The position numbers and the translations under genes are program-made. Shown here in pieces: positions 1-9,316 of a stretch of DNA of 64,000 nt. The notes under the pieces are model-generated. The model had not been told where the DNA came from. It was given only the letters and a program-made list of their open reading frames with translations, and made no database searches. The first letter of the stretch is position 1; each line of letters begins with the position of its first letter. The stretch is from Bradyrhizobium sp. CSS354 (GTDB lineage: Bacteria > Pseudomonadota > Alphaproteobacteria > Rhizobiales > Xanthobacteraceae), in NCBI RefSeq assembly GCF_029051725.1, contig NZ_JAACFU010000001.1:62001-126000 (forward strand). The letters run 5' to 3'.

Positions 1-1138
1 TGCCAAAGCGGTCAAGCGCCAGGAAGCCGAACGGGCGCGCCTGCAAGCCTTCGTCGATCGCTTCAAGGCCAAGGCCTCGAAAGCCCGCCAGGCCCAATCA
101 CGCGTCAAAATGCTGGAGCGGCTGAAGCCGATCACGGCGCTGGTCACCCAGGATGTGCGCGAGATCAGCTTTCCCGCGCCCGAGAAAATCCTATCGCCGC
201 CGATCATCGCCGCCGACAACGTCGTGGTCGGCTACGATCCGAACACGCCCGTCCTTAACCGCGTCACCTTGCGCGTCGACAATGACGACCGCATCGCGCT
301 GCTCGGCTCTAATGGCAACGGCAAGTCGACGCTGGTGAAACTGCTCGCCGGCCGCCTCGCGCCGTTCTCGGGAAAGGTGACCCGCGCCGACAAGCTCTCG
401 ATTGCCTATTTCGCCCAGCATCAGCTCGACGAATTGAACGAGGATGCCTCGACCTACGACCACGTCCGCAAGCTGATGGGTGAAGCGCCTGAGGCAAAGG
501 TGCGCGCACGCGCCGGCGCCATCGGATTCTCCGGCAAGGCGGCCGACACCAAGGTCGGAAAATTGTCCGGCGGCGAGAAGGCGCGGCTCCTGCTGGGGCT
601 TGCGACCTTCTTCGGCCCCAACATGATCATCCTGGACGAGCCGACCAACCATCTCGACATCGACAGCCGCGCCGCGCTCGCGGAAGCGATCAACGAATTC
701 CCCGGCGCCGTCATCATGGTTTCGCACGACCGCTATCTGATCGAGTCCTGCGCCGACCAACTCTGGATCGTCGCCGACCGCACCGTGACCAATTACGACG
801 GCGACCTCGACGAATATCGCCGCCTGGTGCTGTCCGCGCGCAATGGCGAGCCCGCCCCGCGCGAGCGCAACGCGGCGAGCGAGAAGTCGCAGCGCCCGAG
901 ATCGGACAATCGCGGTTCGCTGAAGAAACGTATCGCGGAAGCCGAATCCGAGATCGCCCGCGTCAGCGAGATCATCAGCAAGATCGACACTGCGCTCGCC
1001 CTGCCCGACATCTTCACCCGCGATCCCAAGCAGGCCGCGCAACTGTCGAAAGCACGCGCGAACGCAGCCGACGCGCTCGCGCGCGCCGAGGAGCAGTGGC
1101 TCGAGGCGAGCACGCAGTTCGACGCGGCGGCGGGTTGA
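1..1138 (+). CDS. ABC-F family ATPase, C-terminal part (5' end outside window)
   Basis: The frame is open from base 2 with no start nearby, so the N-terminal ATPase domain lies to the left of the window. What is visible begins in the charged, helical linker typical of ABC-F proteins and then holds a complete second nucleotide-binding domain: Walker A GSNGNGKST (about 305-331), signature LSGGEKARL (about 563-589) and Walker B/D-loop ILDEPTNHLD (about 629-658). A charged coiled-coil C-terminal extension follows. There is no membrane segment, which fits the soluble ABC-F translation factors (Uup/EttA/YheS group) that act on the ribosome rather than as transporters. The subfamily cannot be decided from one half of the protein. 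Confidence 0.93.
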   Translation, partial: AKAVKRQEAERARLQAFVDRFKAKASKARQAQSRVKMLERLKPITALVTQDVREISFPAPEKILSPPIIAADNVVVGYDPNTPVLNRVTLRVDNDDRIALLGSNGNGKSTLVKLLAGRLAPFSGKVTRADKLSIAYFAQHQLDELNEDASTYDHVRKLMGEAPEAKVRARAGAIGFSGKAADTKVGKLSGGEKARLLLGLATFFGPNMIILDEPTNHLDIDSRAALAEAINEFPGAVIMVSHDRYLIESCADQLWIVADRTVTNYDGDLDEYRRLVLSARNGEPAPRERNAASEKSQRPRSDNRGSLKKRIAEAESEIARVSEIISKIDTALALPDIFTRDPKQAAQLSKARANAADALARAEEQWLEASTQFDAAAG

Positions 1139-1170
1139 AGCTCCACGACCGGGCCGACATCAAAATCGCG

Positions 1171-1191
1171 AAAACAACCCCATGCACAGTA
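1171..1191. repeat. 21-bp dispersed repeat, copy 1
   Basis: The 21-mer AAAACAACCCCATGCACAGTA occurs here and again, identical and in the same orientation, at 48988-49008. Both copies lie in non-coding DNA: this one between convergent genes, the other upstream of an L,D-transpeptidase gene. The flanks differ. Just after it, TACCGG (1190-1195) and CCGGTA (1207-1212) can form a small stem. I recall similar strings in other Bradyrhizobium genomes, but this was not checked. Confidence 0.6.
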
Positions 1192-1296
1192 CCGGTATTT
1201 TGCTACCCGGTAATTAGCTCTTGAATAGACAGTTCTTTACCGTGTTGGCTTAGCGCGCCCACGGAGCGATGTCGGCTCAAATTGCGCAGGAATGGC

Positions 1297-2274
1297 TCAG
1301 TCCGCAAACTGGCCGGCGGCCTTGATCATCGGAGCCCAACGGTCGACTTCACTCGCCAGCGTCGCGGCCAGCGCCTCCGGCGTCGCCTTCTCCTGCGGGA
1401 CCGGCTCCGTGTTGATGTCGTTGAACCGGGCGATCAGCGCGGAATCCCTAAGTGCGGACTGGAGCGCCGCCGTCAGCTTCTGAACGACTGCCGGCGGTGT
1501 GCCCTTCGGCGCGTAGATGCCGTGCCACACGCCAAGTTCGAACCCTTTGAGGCCGGCCTCATCAGCCGTCGGCAAATCGGGCAAGCTCTTCAGCCGCTCC
1601 TTGGTGGTGATCGCATAGGCCTTGACCTGCTTCGACATGATCGGGCCGGTCGTGTTCGTCGCCTGGTCGCAGGTGAGATCGATCTGCTTGCCGAGAAGAT
1701 CGTTCATGATGGGGCCGTTGCCCTTGTAAGGCACCGCGGTGAGCTGCTTCTGGATCGCCGTCATGAACAGCATCCCGCAGAGATGCGAGGCCGCTCCGAG
1801 TCCGGCGTTGGCGTAGGTCAACTTGTCGCCCTGCTGTTGGGCGTAGGCGACCAATTCCTTCAGTGTGTCGGCCGGGAAATCCGCACGCGCGATGATGGTC
1901 ATCGGCGCATTGGTCACAAGCCCGATCGGCGCAAAGGCCGTCTTCGTGTCATAGCTGAGGTTGCGGTATAGTGTGGCGGCGGTCGAGAGGCCGACATGAT
2001 GGATCAGCAGCGTGTATCCGTCGGGCTGGGCTCGCGAGGCGCGGGTCGTCGCGATGGTGCCACCGGCGCCAGGCGCGTTCTCCACGATGACCTGTTGGCC
2101 GAGCGATTTCGCCATGCCTGCCGCCGTCAGGCGAGCAATGGTGTCCGTAGGTCCGCCGGCGGCGAACGGCACCAGCATGGTGACGGGCCTGACTGGATAG
2201 TCCTGGGCGAGCGCCGCGCCAAACGGCAAGAGCAGAGCCGACACGAGGGCAATGAGCCGCATAGTTTCCTCCAA
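1297..2274 (-). CDS. Bug-family (TctC-like) periplasmic solute-binding protein
   Basis: 325 residues with an N-terminal signal peptide (hydrophobic LIALVSALLLPFG, cleavage after about AQA/Q). The mature part opens with DYPVRPVTMLVPFAAGGPTD, the hallmark of the Bug/TctC family, and continues with the family's VVENAPGAGG and YNLSYDT-like segments. Such proteins bind small carboxylates for tripartite tricarboxylate transporters or act as sensors, but no TctA or TctB membrane partner is present nearby. The start is supported by a GGAGG motif just upstream on the minus strand. It is a single-gene unit convergent with the ABC-F gene. The ligand cannot be predicted. Confidence 0.9.
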   Translation of the reverse strand: MEETMRLIALVSALLLPFGAALAQDYPVRPVTMLVPFAAGGPTDTIARLTAAGMAKSLGQQVIVENAPGAGGTIATTRASRAQPDGYTLLIHHVGLSTAATLYRNLSYDTKTAFAPIGLVTNAPMTIIARADFPADTLKELVAYAQQQGDKLTYANAGLGAASHLCGMLFMTAIQKQLTAVPYKGNGPIMNDLLGKQIDLTCDQATNTTGPIMSKQVKAYAITTKERLKSLPDLPTADEAGLKGFELGVWHGIYAPKGTPPAVVQKLTAALQSALRDSALIARFNDINTEPVPQEKATPEALAATLASEVDRWAPMIKAAGQFAD

Positions 2275-2427
2275 ATTTTTGCTTGCTCCTATGTACGCAT
2301 TCCGGGCTGCGCGGCCACACGAAAACGACTTCGTCGAGAGTGGAGCGCCCGCGGCATGGTGTAGCTGCCGAAAAGCCCGATCGGTTCTCCGGGCGCCTCG
2401 CGAAGCTTCGTCGGCAACAGGCGGGAA

Positions 2428-3882
2428 CTATCGCTCCCGCATGATCTCGTGCCGGTAGCGCTGCAGCGGCGATAGCAGGTAGCTCAGGATGGTACGCGCA
2501 CCGGTCCTGATCTCGACGGTCACCGCCATCCCCGGGGACAGGTTGACGAGGCGGTCGTCCACCTGCATCTGGGTGCGATCGAGCGAGATACGGGCGCTGT
2601 AGCTCAACTCCTGCCCGCTGGGCTCGCTGCTGTCGCGTTGCGTCGCGGGCGCACGGTCGCTCCCGCGCTCCTGCGGCCGGTCACGGACGATGGCATCCTG
2701 CGAGACGCTCAGGACCCGGCCTGCGAGAAGCCCGTAGCGAGTGAAATTGAAAGTGTCGATCTTGATGGCGGCGCCCTGCCCGGCCTCGACAAATCCGATA
2801 TCGCGATTCGAGATCATCGCCTCGATCTCGAGCCGCGTATCGGTCGGCACGATCACCAGCAGCGACTGTGCGGGCGTGACCACGCCGCCTACGGTGTGGA
2901 CCGCGAGCTGCTGCACGACGCCGTCGACCGGCGACGTCAGTTGCTGAAGCCTCGTCCTCTGCTGCGCCTTGATCAGATCGCGTGCGACGCCGTTGGCTTT
3001 CTGTTCGCTCTTGGCAAGCTCATCGGAGAGACTTTTCCTGTACTCGGCCAAGGCCTGGATGCGGGTCTCCCGGATCGCAGCGACGGCCGCCTCGGCCTCC
3101 TTCAGGCGGCTGCTCTGGACGCGAAGCTCCTCCTGCTGCTCGATCTGGAGCTGGAGGGTCTCATAATAGGTCAGCTTCGAGCCGATCTCCTTCTCCATCA
3201 GCGTCTTGCGGATCTCGACACGCTGCTGGGTGACCGGCAGCAACGCATCAAGCTTGTGAATCGTCGCAGCAATCGTCTGATGTTCGGCCTCCTTCTGCGC
3301 TTCTTGACGCGCCAGCGCCGCGAGCTTGGCCCTGTTCTCGCTGACCTGATTGGCGAGGAGCTGCCGTTGCGTCGCGACCAGCATGGGATCGGCGTCCTCT
3401 GGTACGACGAGATCGGCGGATACCCCTTCGCCGCCCGCCAATGCGGCGCGGAGGCGCGCAACGTTGAGCCGCTCGGCCATGAGATCGTCGTGCAGACGAT
3501 CGCGCTCTGCGGCGTTCACGGTCGGATCAAGCTCGATCAGCAGGTCGCCCGATTTGACCGATTGCCCGTCCTGCACGTGAATGGCGCGCACCACGCCGGT
3601 CTCGAACGGCTGGACCACCTTGCTTCGTCCGCTCGACACGACCTTGCCGGTTGCGGACGCCACGATGTCGATCGTGCCCCAGGCCGACCAGGCCAGCGCC
3701 GCGCAGACGAGAATCATCAAGGCCATTGCGATGGCGCGGCCGATCGGCGACGGCGGTGTTTCCGTGATTTCCAGCGCCGCCGGCAGGAAGGCGACTTCCT
3801 CGGGGCTCCGGCCCTTTCCATTCCGGAACGGGATCACGGTCTGCTCCGGCCGAGCGGCCGGCACAGTGCTAGCCGACCTCAT
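2428..3882 (-). CDS. HlyD-family type I secretion periplasmic adaptor
   Basis: 484 residues. A cytoplasmic N-terminus of about 45 residues is followed by one membrane segment (AIAMALMILVCAALAWSAW), then a lipoyl/barrel-sandwich half-domain (GKVVSSGRSKVVQPFETGVV), a long helical hairpin rich in Glu, Gln and Lys, a second half-motif (LTSPVDGVVQQL) and a C-terminal beta-barrel ending ILSYLLSPLQRY. This is the order of HlyD/PrtE-type membrane fusion proteins that bridge the inner-membrane ABC exporter to a TolC-like channel. The gene overlaps the upstream ABC exporter gene by 14 bases and is the last gene of the RTX secretion operon. No TolC homologue is encoded in the window, so the outer-membrane channel must be supplied elsewhere. 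Confidence 0.95.
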   Translation of the reverse strand: MRSASTVPAARPEQTVIPFRNGKGRSPEEVAFLPAALEITETPPSPIGRAIAMALMILVCAALAWSAWGTIDIVASATGKVVSSGRSKVVQPFETGVVRAIHVQDGQSVKSGDLLIELDPTVNAAERDRLHDDLMAERLNVARLRAALAGGEGVSADLVVPEDADPMLVATQRQLLANQVSENRAKLAALARQEAQKEAEHQTIAATIHKLDALLPVTQQRVEIRKTLMEKEIGSKLTYYETLQLQIEQQEELRVQSSRLKEAEAAVAAIRETRIQALAEYRKSLSDELAKSEQKANGVARDLIKAQQRTRLQQLTSPVDGVVQQLAVHTVGGVVTPAQSLLVIVPTDTRLEIEAMISNRDIGFVEAGQGAAIKIDTFNFTRYGLLAGRVLSVSQDAIVRDRPQERGSDRAPATQRDSSEPSGQELSYSARISLDRTQMQVDDRLVNLSPGMAVTVEIRTGARTILSYLLSPLQRYRHEIMRER

Positions 3883-6001
3883 AAATGCCTCCCTGGAGAC
3901 GATGCAGGGCGGCGTAGCGGCCGCCGGTCTTGATCAGCGCATCATGCGTGCCGTCCTCGACCAGACGGCCGCGTTCCAGGGTGAAGATGCGATCGGCGCC
4001 GCGGACGGTGGACAGACGGTGCGCGATGATCAGGACGGTGCGGCCTTTCGCGATCTCCTTCATGTTGTCATGGATGATCCGCTCGCTTTCATAGTCGAGC
4101 GCGCTGGTGGCTTCGTCGAAGATTAGGATCCGGGGATTGCCTACCAGCGCACGGGCGATCGCGATGCGCTGGCGCTGCCCGCCCGAGAGCGTCGAGCCGC
4201 GCTCGCCGACCACCGTATCGTAGCCCTCGGGGAGCTCCAGAATGAAACCATGCGCGCCCGCGAGCTTCGCCGCGTCGATGATGCGATCCATCGGCAGGCT
4301 CGGATCGGCCAACGCGATGTTGTCGCGCACCGACCGGTTGAACAGCATGTTGTCCTGGAGCACGATTCCAATCTGCCGACGGAGCCCTGCCGGATCGGTC
4401 GTCATCAGATCCATTCCGTCGACCAGCACGCGGCCGCCTTGCGGAACGTAGAGCCGCTGCACCAGCTTGGCGAAGGTGCTTTTGCCCGAACCGGACGATC
4501 CGACGATGCCGACGGTTTGTCCGGCTGGAATGTCGAACGAGACATCGTGCAGGATCTCCGGCCCATCGAGGCGGTAGCGGAAAGAGACGTGCTCGAAGCG
4601 GATGTTGCCCCGGATCGGCGGTAGCCCCGCGCGGGCGGCGGAGTAAGCCGGCTCCGCCGCGCTGTTGAGGATGTCGCCGAGCCGCGCGATCGACAGTCGC
4701 GCCTGATGAAAATCCTGCCAGACCTGCGCGAGCCGCAGCACCGGGGCCGACACCCGCCCCGCGAAGATGTTGAAGGCCACGAGCTCGCCGACGGTCAGGG
4801 CGTCACCGATCACCAGTCTGGCTCCGACATAGAGAATGGCGGCGGTGACGACCTTGCTGACGAGCTGCACCAGCTGGCTTGCCGTGTTGCCGAGGCTCGT
4901 GACACCGAAGCTCGCGGAGACATAACCGGCGAGCTGCTCTTCCCAGCGGCGCTGCATCTGCGGCTCGACCGCCATCGCCTTCAGCGTTTCGATGCCACTG
5001 ACGCTCTCGACCAGGAAAGCCTGGTTCTCGGCGCCACGGCGGAATTTCTCGTCCAGCCTGCGGCGAAACAGCGGCGTCGCCACGGCCGAGATCGCGATGT
5101 AGAACGGGAATGATGCCAGCACGATGAAGCTCATCTGCGCCGAATAGACGAACATCACCGCCAGGAACACCGAGGTGAAGACCAGGTCGATGAGAAGCGT
5201 CAGCGACGAGCTGGTGATGAAATTGCGGATGTTCTCGAGCTCACGGACCCGGGCCACGGAATCTCCGACGCGCCTGGCCTGAAACCAGGCCATCGGCAGC
5301 GCCAGCAGATGGTGAAACAGGCGTGCCCCGAGCTCGACATCGATGCGGTTGGTCGTGTGCGCAAACAGGTAATTGCGCAGGATTCCGAGCACGGTGTCGA
5401 ACAGGGAGACGACGACGAGGCCGATGACGAGAACGTCGAGCGTGGACAGCGAGCGGTGCACCAACACCTTGTCAATCACGACCTGGAAGAACAGCGGCGA
5501 GACCAGCGCAAAAAGCTGGAGGAAGAACGAAGTCGCCAGCACCTCGCCCAGCAGCCGCCGGTATTTGCCGATTGCGCCGATGAACCAGGTGATATCGAAG
5601 TGCCGTCCGAGATCGGACAGGCCGGCGCGCCGGACCATCAGGATCAAGCCGCCGTCCCAGATCGCGCACAGTTCGTCGCGATCCATCAGCACCGGGCGCT
5701 GCGCCTCCGGAGACTGCACCAGCACCTTGTCGGCGGAGGCCTTTGCGATGACCATGAAGCCGCCGTCCCGCAGCATTGCGATCGCAGGCAGCGGGGTGTC
5801 CGACAGACGGCTCCACTGCGTTCGATAGGTTCGCGCTTTAAGTCCGAGAGACCTGGCGCAGCGGACAATATCCGCTGCGCCGAAGCTTGCCGCGCCCAGC
5901 CGGTGCCTGAGCTGCGCGCGATCGGCCGCGACACCTTGCAGATGCAGCAGCGTCAGCAACGCATCGAGCCCCGTATCGGAGGAGACCGCATTCGTCATCA
6001 T
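3869..6001 (-). CDS. Type I secretion ABC exporter with C39-like domain (HlyB type)
   Basis: 710 residues. Residues 1-130 form a C39-peptidase-like domain in which the usual DCG catalytic cysteine region reads DTGLDALLTLLHLQ, so it is a non-cleaving C39-like domain as in HlyB. Next comes a six-helix ABC transporter membrane domain (about 155-430). The ATPase domain has Walker A GSSGSGKST, Q-loop IVLQDN, signature LSGGQRQR and Walker B ILIFDEATSALD followed by the H-loop IIAHRLS. The protein should power export of the RTX protein encoded 29 bases upstream. Lack of the protease cysteine fits an RTX substrate with a C-terminal, uncleaved signal. Translation is probably coupled to the HlyD gene. 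Confidence 0.96.
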   Translation of the reverse strand: MMTNAVSSDTGLDALLTLLHLQGVAADRAQLRHRLGAASFGAADIVRCARSLGLKARTYRTQWSRLSDTPLPAIAMLRDGGFMVIAKASADKVLVQSPEAQRPVLMDRDELCAIWDGGLILMVRRAGLSDLGRHFDITWFIGAIGKYRRLLGEVLATSFFLQLFALVSPLFFQVVIDKVLVHRSLSTLDVLVIGLVVVSLFDTVLGILRNYLFAHTTNRIDVELGARLFHHLLALPMAWFQARRVGDSVARVRELENIRNFITSSSLTLLIDLVFTSVFLAVMFVYSAQMSFIVLASFPFYIAISAVATPLFRRRLDEKFRRGAENQAFLVESVSGIETLKAMAVEPQMQRRWEEQLAGYVSASFGVTSLGNTASQLVQLVSKVVTAAILYVGARLVIGDALTVGELVAFNIFAGRVSAPVLRLAQVWQDFHQARLSIARLGDILNSAAEPAYSAARAGLPPIRGNIRFEHVSFRYRLDGPEILHDVSFDIPAGQTVGIVGSSGSGKSTFAKLVQRLYVPQGGRVLVDGMDLMTTDPAGLRRQIGIVLQDNMLFNRSVRDNIALADPSLPMDRIIDAAKLAGAHGFILELPEGYDTVVGERGSTLSGGQRQRIAIARALVGNPRILIFDEATSALDYESERIIHDNMKEIAKGRTVLIIAHRLSTVRGADRIFTLERGRLVEDGTHDALIKTGGRYAALHRLQGGIYEVG

Positions 6002-6030
6002 GAGCGTTCTCCGGGCCGATGCCGCCGGCT

Positions 6031-8877
6031 TCAGGCGTGCTGCGGCGATGCGAGCACCTGGCTTTGCGTCGCGTGCGGATCGGGCAGCGGCATCTCGCCG
6101 TTGCCCTCACCTGCCGGGACGAAGCTGGCCGCCATGGCCTGGTTGAGCAGCATCGCGGCCGCGAACGCTCCGCCCTGGATGACAACGTTGTTGCCGGTGC
6201 CGCCGTCCAGGATGTCGAGGCCGCCGCCGCCGATCAGCACGTCATCACCGGCACCACCGGCCAGCGTGTCGTTGCCGGGGCTTCCGATCAGCACGTCGTC
6301 GCCGTTGCCGCCATTGGCGACGAGCTGGATGCCGCCGTGCAAGCCGGAAGCCGTGATGACGTCGTCGCCATCGAGGCCGTTGATGACAATCCTGTCGCCC
6401 GCGCCGGCATCGCTGATGTTGATGTCCTGGCCAAGCCCCGACACCGTGATGATGCCGTCGTGCTCGGTCACCGTGATGACGTCGTTGCCGCCGGTCGCGT
6501 TGATGGTCACGGTATCCGCGGCGCCGTCATTGGCGCCGAGATCGAGGTCGACCTGGCTCACGCCAGTGCCGGAGAGGTCGCCGACCGTAATGTTGTCGGC
6601 ACCGCCGAGGGCATTGAAGTCGACATGTTCAACCCCATTCAGGTCCATCGCAATGGCGGCAACATCTCGCGTGAACAGCACCCGGCCGCCATTGGCCGAG
6701 ATGTTGATGGTCTCGCTGATATTGGCGCCGTTGAATGCCAGCGTGTCGGTGCCCTTGCCGCCTTCGACGGCGTCGCTGCCGTCGCCGGGATTCCAGACGA
6801 AAGTGTCGTCGCCCGCACCGAGATTGGCGAAATCGTTGCCGCGTCCGCCGTTCACAATGTCATTGCCGGCACTGCCGGTGATGGTGTCGTTGCCGTCGCC
6901 GCCGTTGATGTTGAGGCTGAACGACTGTCCCGCCTTGATGGAAGACGCATTGATGACGTCATTGCCTTGTCCCCCGTTGATGCCGAGTACATCACCGGCG
7001 TCCGCGTGCGCAATCGTCACCTGCGCAGCGAGGCCGTTGACCACGATCGATCCGCCGGAGGTCACGACCGATATGTTGTCGTCACCATTCGTGCCGTTCA
7101 CGGTCACGCGGTCCGCCGCTCCATCGCCGCTCTGGCTGCCGGGGCCGGCACTCAGGTCGATGGCAACCTGCGTGATTCCTGTCCCGGTCAGATCGTTGAC
7201 GGTGATGTTGTCGGCGCCGCCTGCTGCCGCGATCTGCACGTGCTCGACACCAGCGAGGTCCATGACGATTGCACCGACGTCACGGGTGAGTAGCGCACGG
7301 CTTCCGTTCGCCGAGATCGACATGGTCTCGGCCACATTGGCGCCGTTGAACACCAGCGTATCGGTTTCCGTGCCACCTTCGACAGTGTCGCTGCCGTCAC
7401 CGGGATTCCACGTGAAGATGTCGTCGCCTGCGCCGAGAAGCGCGACGTCATTGCCGCGGCCGCCAGTGACCTTGTCGTTGCCCTCGCCGCCGATCAGGGT
7501 ATCGGCTCCCTGGCTGCCGGTGATGGTGTCGTTGCCCGCACCGCCGTCGATGGTCAGCCCGATCGCCGCGCCGAGCGTGGATGCATCGATCACGTCGTTG
7601 CCGCCGAGCGCCTGCACGACCAGCCGGTCGTTGCCGGCCTCTGCATTTGCGATCGTCACGACCTCCGGCAGCCCCGTGACCGTGACCGTCGTGCCCGTGG
7701 CTGTGACCTCGATTTGCTGATTGCCGTTGCTGCCGTTGACGGTCACCGTATCAGCGGCGCCGTCGCCTTGCGTCCCTCCTGGAACGGCTCCGAGATCAAC
7801 CAGCACCTGTTTGACGCCGGTCCCGGTGAGGTCGCCGACGATGATGTTGTCGGCACCACCCCGCGCATCGAATTCGATCTGCTCGACGCTGTTGAGATCC
7901 ATCGTGATGTTGGCGACATCGCGAGTGAAGCGCACTCGGCCGCCATTGGCCGAGATGTTGATGGTCTCGTTGATGTTGGCGCCATTGAAAAGCAGCTTGT
8001 CGCTGCCCGATCCGCCTTCGACCGTGTCGCTGCCGTCGCCGGGATTCCAGATGAAAGTGTCGTCGCCACTCCCGAGCTGGGCGACGTCGTTGCCGCGTCC
8101 GCCGCTGACGATGTCGTCGCCGCTGCCGCCGATGATGAGGTCGTTGCCGTCGCCGCCGATGATCCTGTCGTTGCCGGCGCCGCCATCGAGCGTCAGCGAG
8201 ATCAGGCTGCCGAGTCCGTTGCCCGCGGTGATGACATCGTCGCCGCCGCCGCCGTGCAGGACGAGATTTTCCGTCGTGCCGATATCGAGCGAGAACGGCG
8301 CCGCGCCCGCCCCGTCGAGCCGCACGCGGGTGCCGTTCGCCGCGATCGTGAAGGTCTCGGCGCCGTTGTTGCCGTTGACCTGAGCGGTATCGTTGCCCTC
8401 ACCACCCTCGAACAGGTTGGTGCCGCCGCCGGGATTCCAGATCATGACATCGTCGCCAGCCTGACCGAACAGCTGGTTGTCGCCGCTGCCGCCATCCAGG
8501 ACGTCGTTACCCGCTCCGCCGAACAGCAGATCGTTGCCGCCGCCGCCCTTGATCAAATCGTTGCCGGCCTGACCAAACAGAAGGTCGGCTCCCGAGCCGC
8601 CCGTGATCTTGTCATTGCCGTCGCCGCCGAAGATGTGCACCGCGGGCATCGGTCCGTGGCACTCGTCGACGGTGATCGTGTCGTCACCGCCTTGACCGAA
8701 GATGTCGATCGCAGTGGTGTTGTCGACCGTGGGTTCGCCACCAACCGTTTTCACGTGCCCGTTATTGACCAGGATGCGGCCGGACTTGTCGCGACTTATC
8801 ACGAGGCCGTTATTCGCGCTGTCGCCGAAAATGGTGAGCTGCCCCGTAACGGGGGAAAACACAGAGGTAATGGACAT
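6031..8877 (-). CDS. RTX (haemolysin-type calcium-binding repeat) secreted protein
   Basis: 948 residues, acidic and glycine-rich with no cysteine-rich or enzymatic domain recognised. Many nonapeptide GGxGxDxxx repeats are visible (GGDGNDKITGG, GGAGNDVLDGG, GGEGNDKVTGG, GGAGDDVLIGG); in this family they bind calcium and fold into parallel beta-rolls outside the cell. The repeats are set in three long tandem modules of about 205-213 residues, each containing WNPGDGSD (about residues 277, 490 and 695), an ISANG-R-TRDV segment and GGADNI-V-DLTGTG; a shorter related unit is centred near residue 147. The last 45 residues lack repeats and presumably hold the uncleaved export signal. It is first in the operon, with its exporter and adaptor downstream. 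A surface or adhesion role is plausible; no toxin domain was seen. Confidence 0.93.
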   Translation of the reverse strand: MSITSVFSPVTGQLTIFGDSANNGLVISRDKSGRILVNNGHVKTVGGEPTVDNTTAIDIFGQGGDDTITVDECHGPMPAVHIFGGDGNDKITGGSGADLLFGQAGNDLIKGGGGNDLLFGGAGNDVLDGGSGDNQLFGQAGDDVMIWNPGGGTNLFEGGEGNDTAQVNGNNGAETFTIAANGTRVRLDGAGAAPFSLDIGTTENLVLHGGGGDDVITAGNGLGSLISLTLDGGAGNDRIIGGDGNDLIIGGSGDDIVSGGRGNDVAQLGSGDDTFIWNPGDGSDTVEGGSGSDKLLFNGANINETINISANGGRVRFTRDVANITMDLNSVEQIEFDARGGADNIIVGDLTGTGVKQVLVDLGAVPGGTQGDGAADTVTVNGSNGNQQIEVTATGTTVTVTGLPEVVTIANAEAGNDRLVVQALGGNDVIDASTLGAAIGLTIDGGAGNDTITGSQGADTLIGGEGNDKVTGGRGNDVALLGAGDDIFTWNPGDGSDTVEGGTETDTLVFNGANVAETMSISANGSRALLTRDVGAIVMDLAGVEHVQIAAAGGADNITVNDLTGTGITQVAIDLSAGPGSQSGDGAADRVTVNGTNGDDNISVVTSGGSIVVNGLAAQVTIAHADAGDVLGINGGQGNDVINASSIKAGQSFSLNINGGDGNDTITGSAGNDIVNGGRGNDFANLGAGDDTFVWNPGDGSDAVEGGKGTDTLAFNGANISETINISANGGRVLFTRDVAAIAMDLNGVEHVDFNALGGADNITVGDLSGTGVSQVDLDLGANDGAADTVTINATGGNDVITVTEHDGIITVSGLGQDINISDAGAGDRIVINGLDGDDVITASGLHGGIQLVANGGNGDDVLIGSPGNDTLAGGAGDDVLIGGGGLDILDGGTGNNVVIQGGAFAAAMLLNQAMAASFVPAGEGNGEMPLPDPHATQSQVLASPQHA

Positions 8878-9316
8878 CCAAATGATCCTTCCGACCTAGC
8901 CCCTCCCCTCGGTGCGTAGCATTCGCGCACATGACGTTCTTGAACCGATGCTTGAGACGCGCGTGATTATTCTGGAGATTTCCTCCAGTTTTGCTTCGGG
9001 GCAGTTTTCGACAGCGGACGTGAAGGCTCGCTGATCACGAACCGCGTGATCACGGATCACGCGTAACGCCCCCGTGATTTTCAACGCGCGCGGAAGAACG
9101 CGGCCCGAGGCAATGAAGGCGCTTTGGGCGAAGGTCGGCATCCCGCGATGTCGAAACTCGCGAACGAGATCGCCGGCGGGTGCGAGCGGAGAGATAGCGG
9201 TTCACGCCTCCGCCATCGCAATCAAGGATGCAAAGCCGCTTGACGATGGGGGCAAGCATGCGCGGCTGATCGCATCGATAGCCGCAACCAGCATCAGGGT
9301 AAAAGGCCGACCCGTG
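8878..9316. other. 439-bp non-coding region upstream of the RTX operon
   Basis: No convincing gene was found. The region must hold the promoter of the leftward RTX operon. It contains a hairpin CTGGAG-N5-CTCCAG (8972-8988) and a cluster of CGTGAT/ATCACG motifs listed separately. Short frames on either strand lack ribosome-binding sites and look like GC-rich noise. Confidence 0.6.
8962..9078. promoter_or_regulatory. Cluster of CGTGAT/ATCACG half-sites upstream of the RTX operon
   Basis: The hexamer CGTGAT or its complement occurs at 8962-8967, 9034-9039, 9045-9050, 9056-9061 and 9073-9078. The central copies form the inverted repeat TGATCACG-N5-CGTGATCA (9032-9052) and overlap the perfect 10-bp palindrome CGTGATCACG (9045-9054). 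The cluster lies 85-200 bases upstream of the RTX start codon, a sensible distance for an activator or repressor site. The binding protein is unknown. Confidence 0.45.

Noticed and set aside
5309..8919. Three long plus-strand frames (up to 803 codons) opposite the secretion genes and RTX gene
   Set aside because: They are antisense shadows: their composition follows the GC-rich repeats, with no start signals or known motifs, while the minus strand encodes clear domains.
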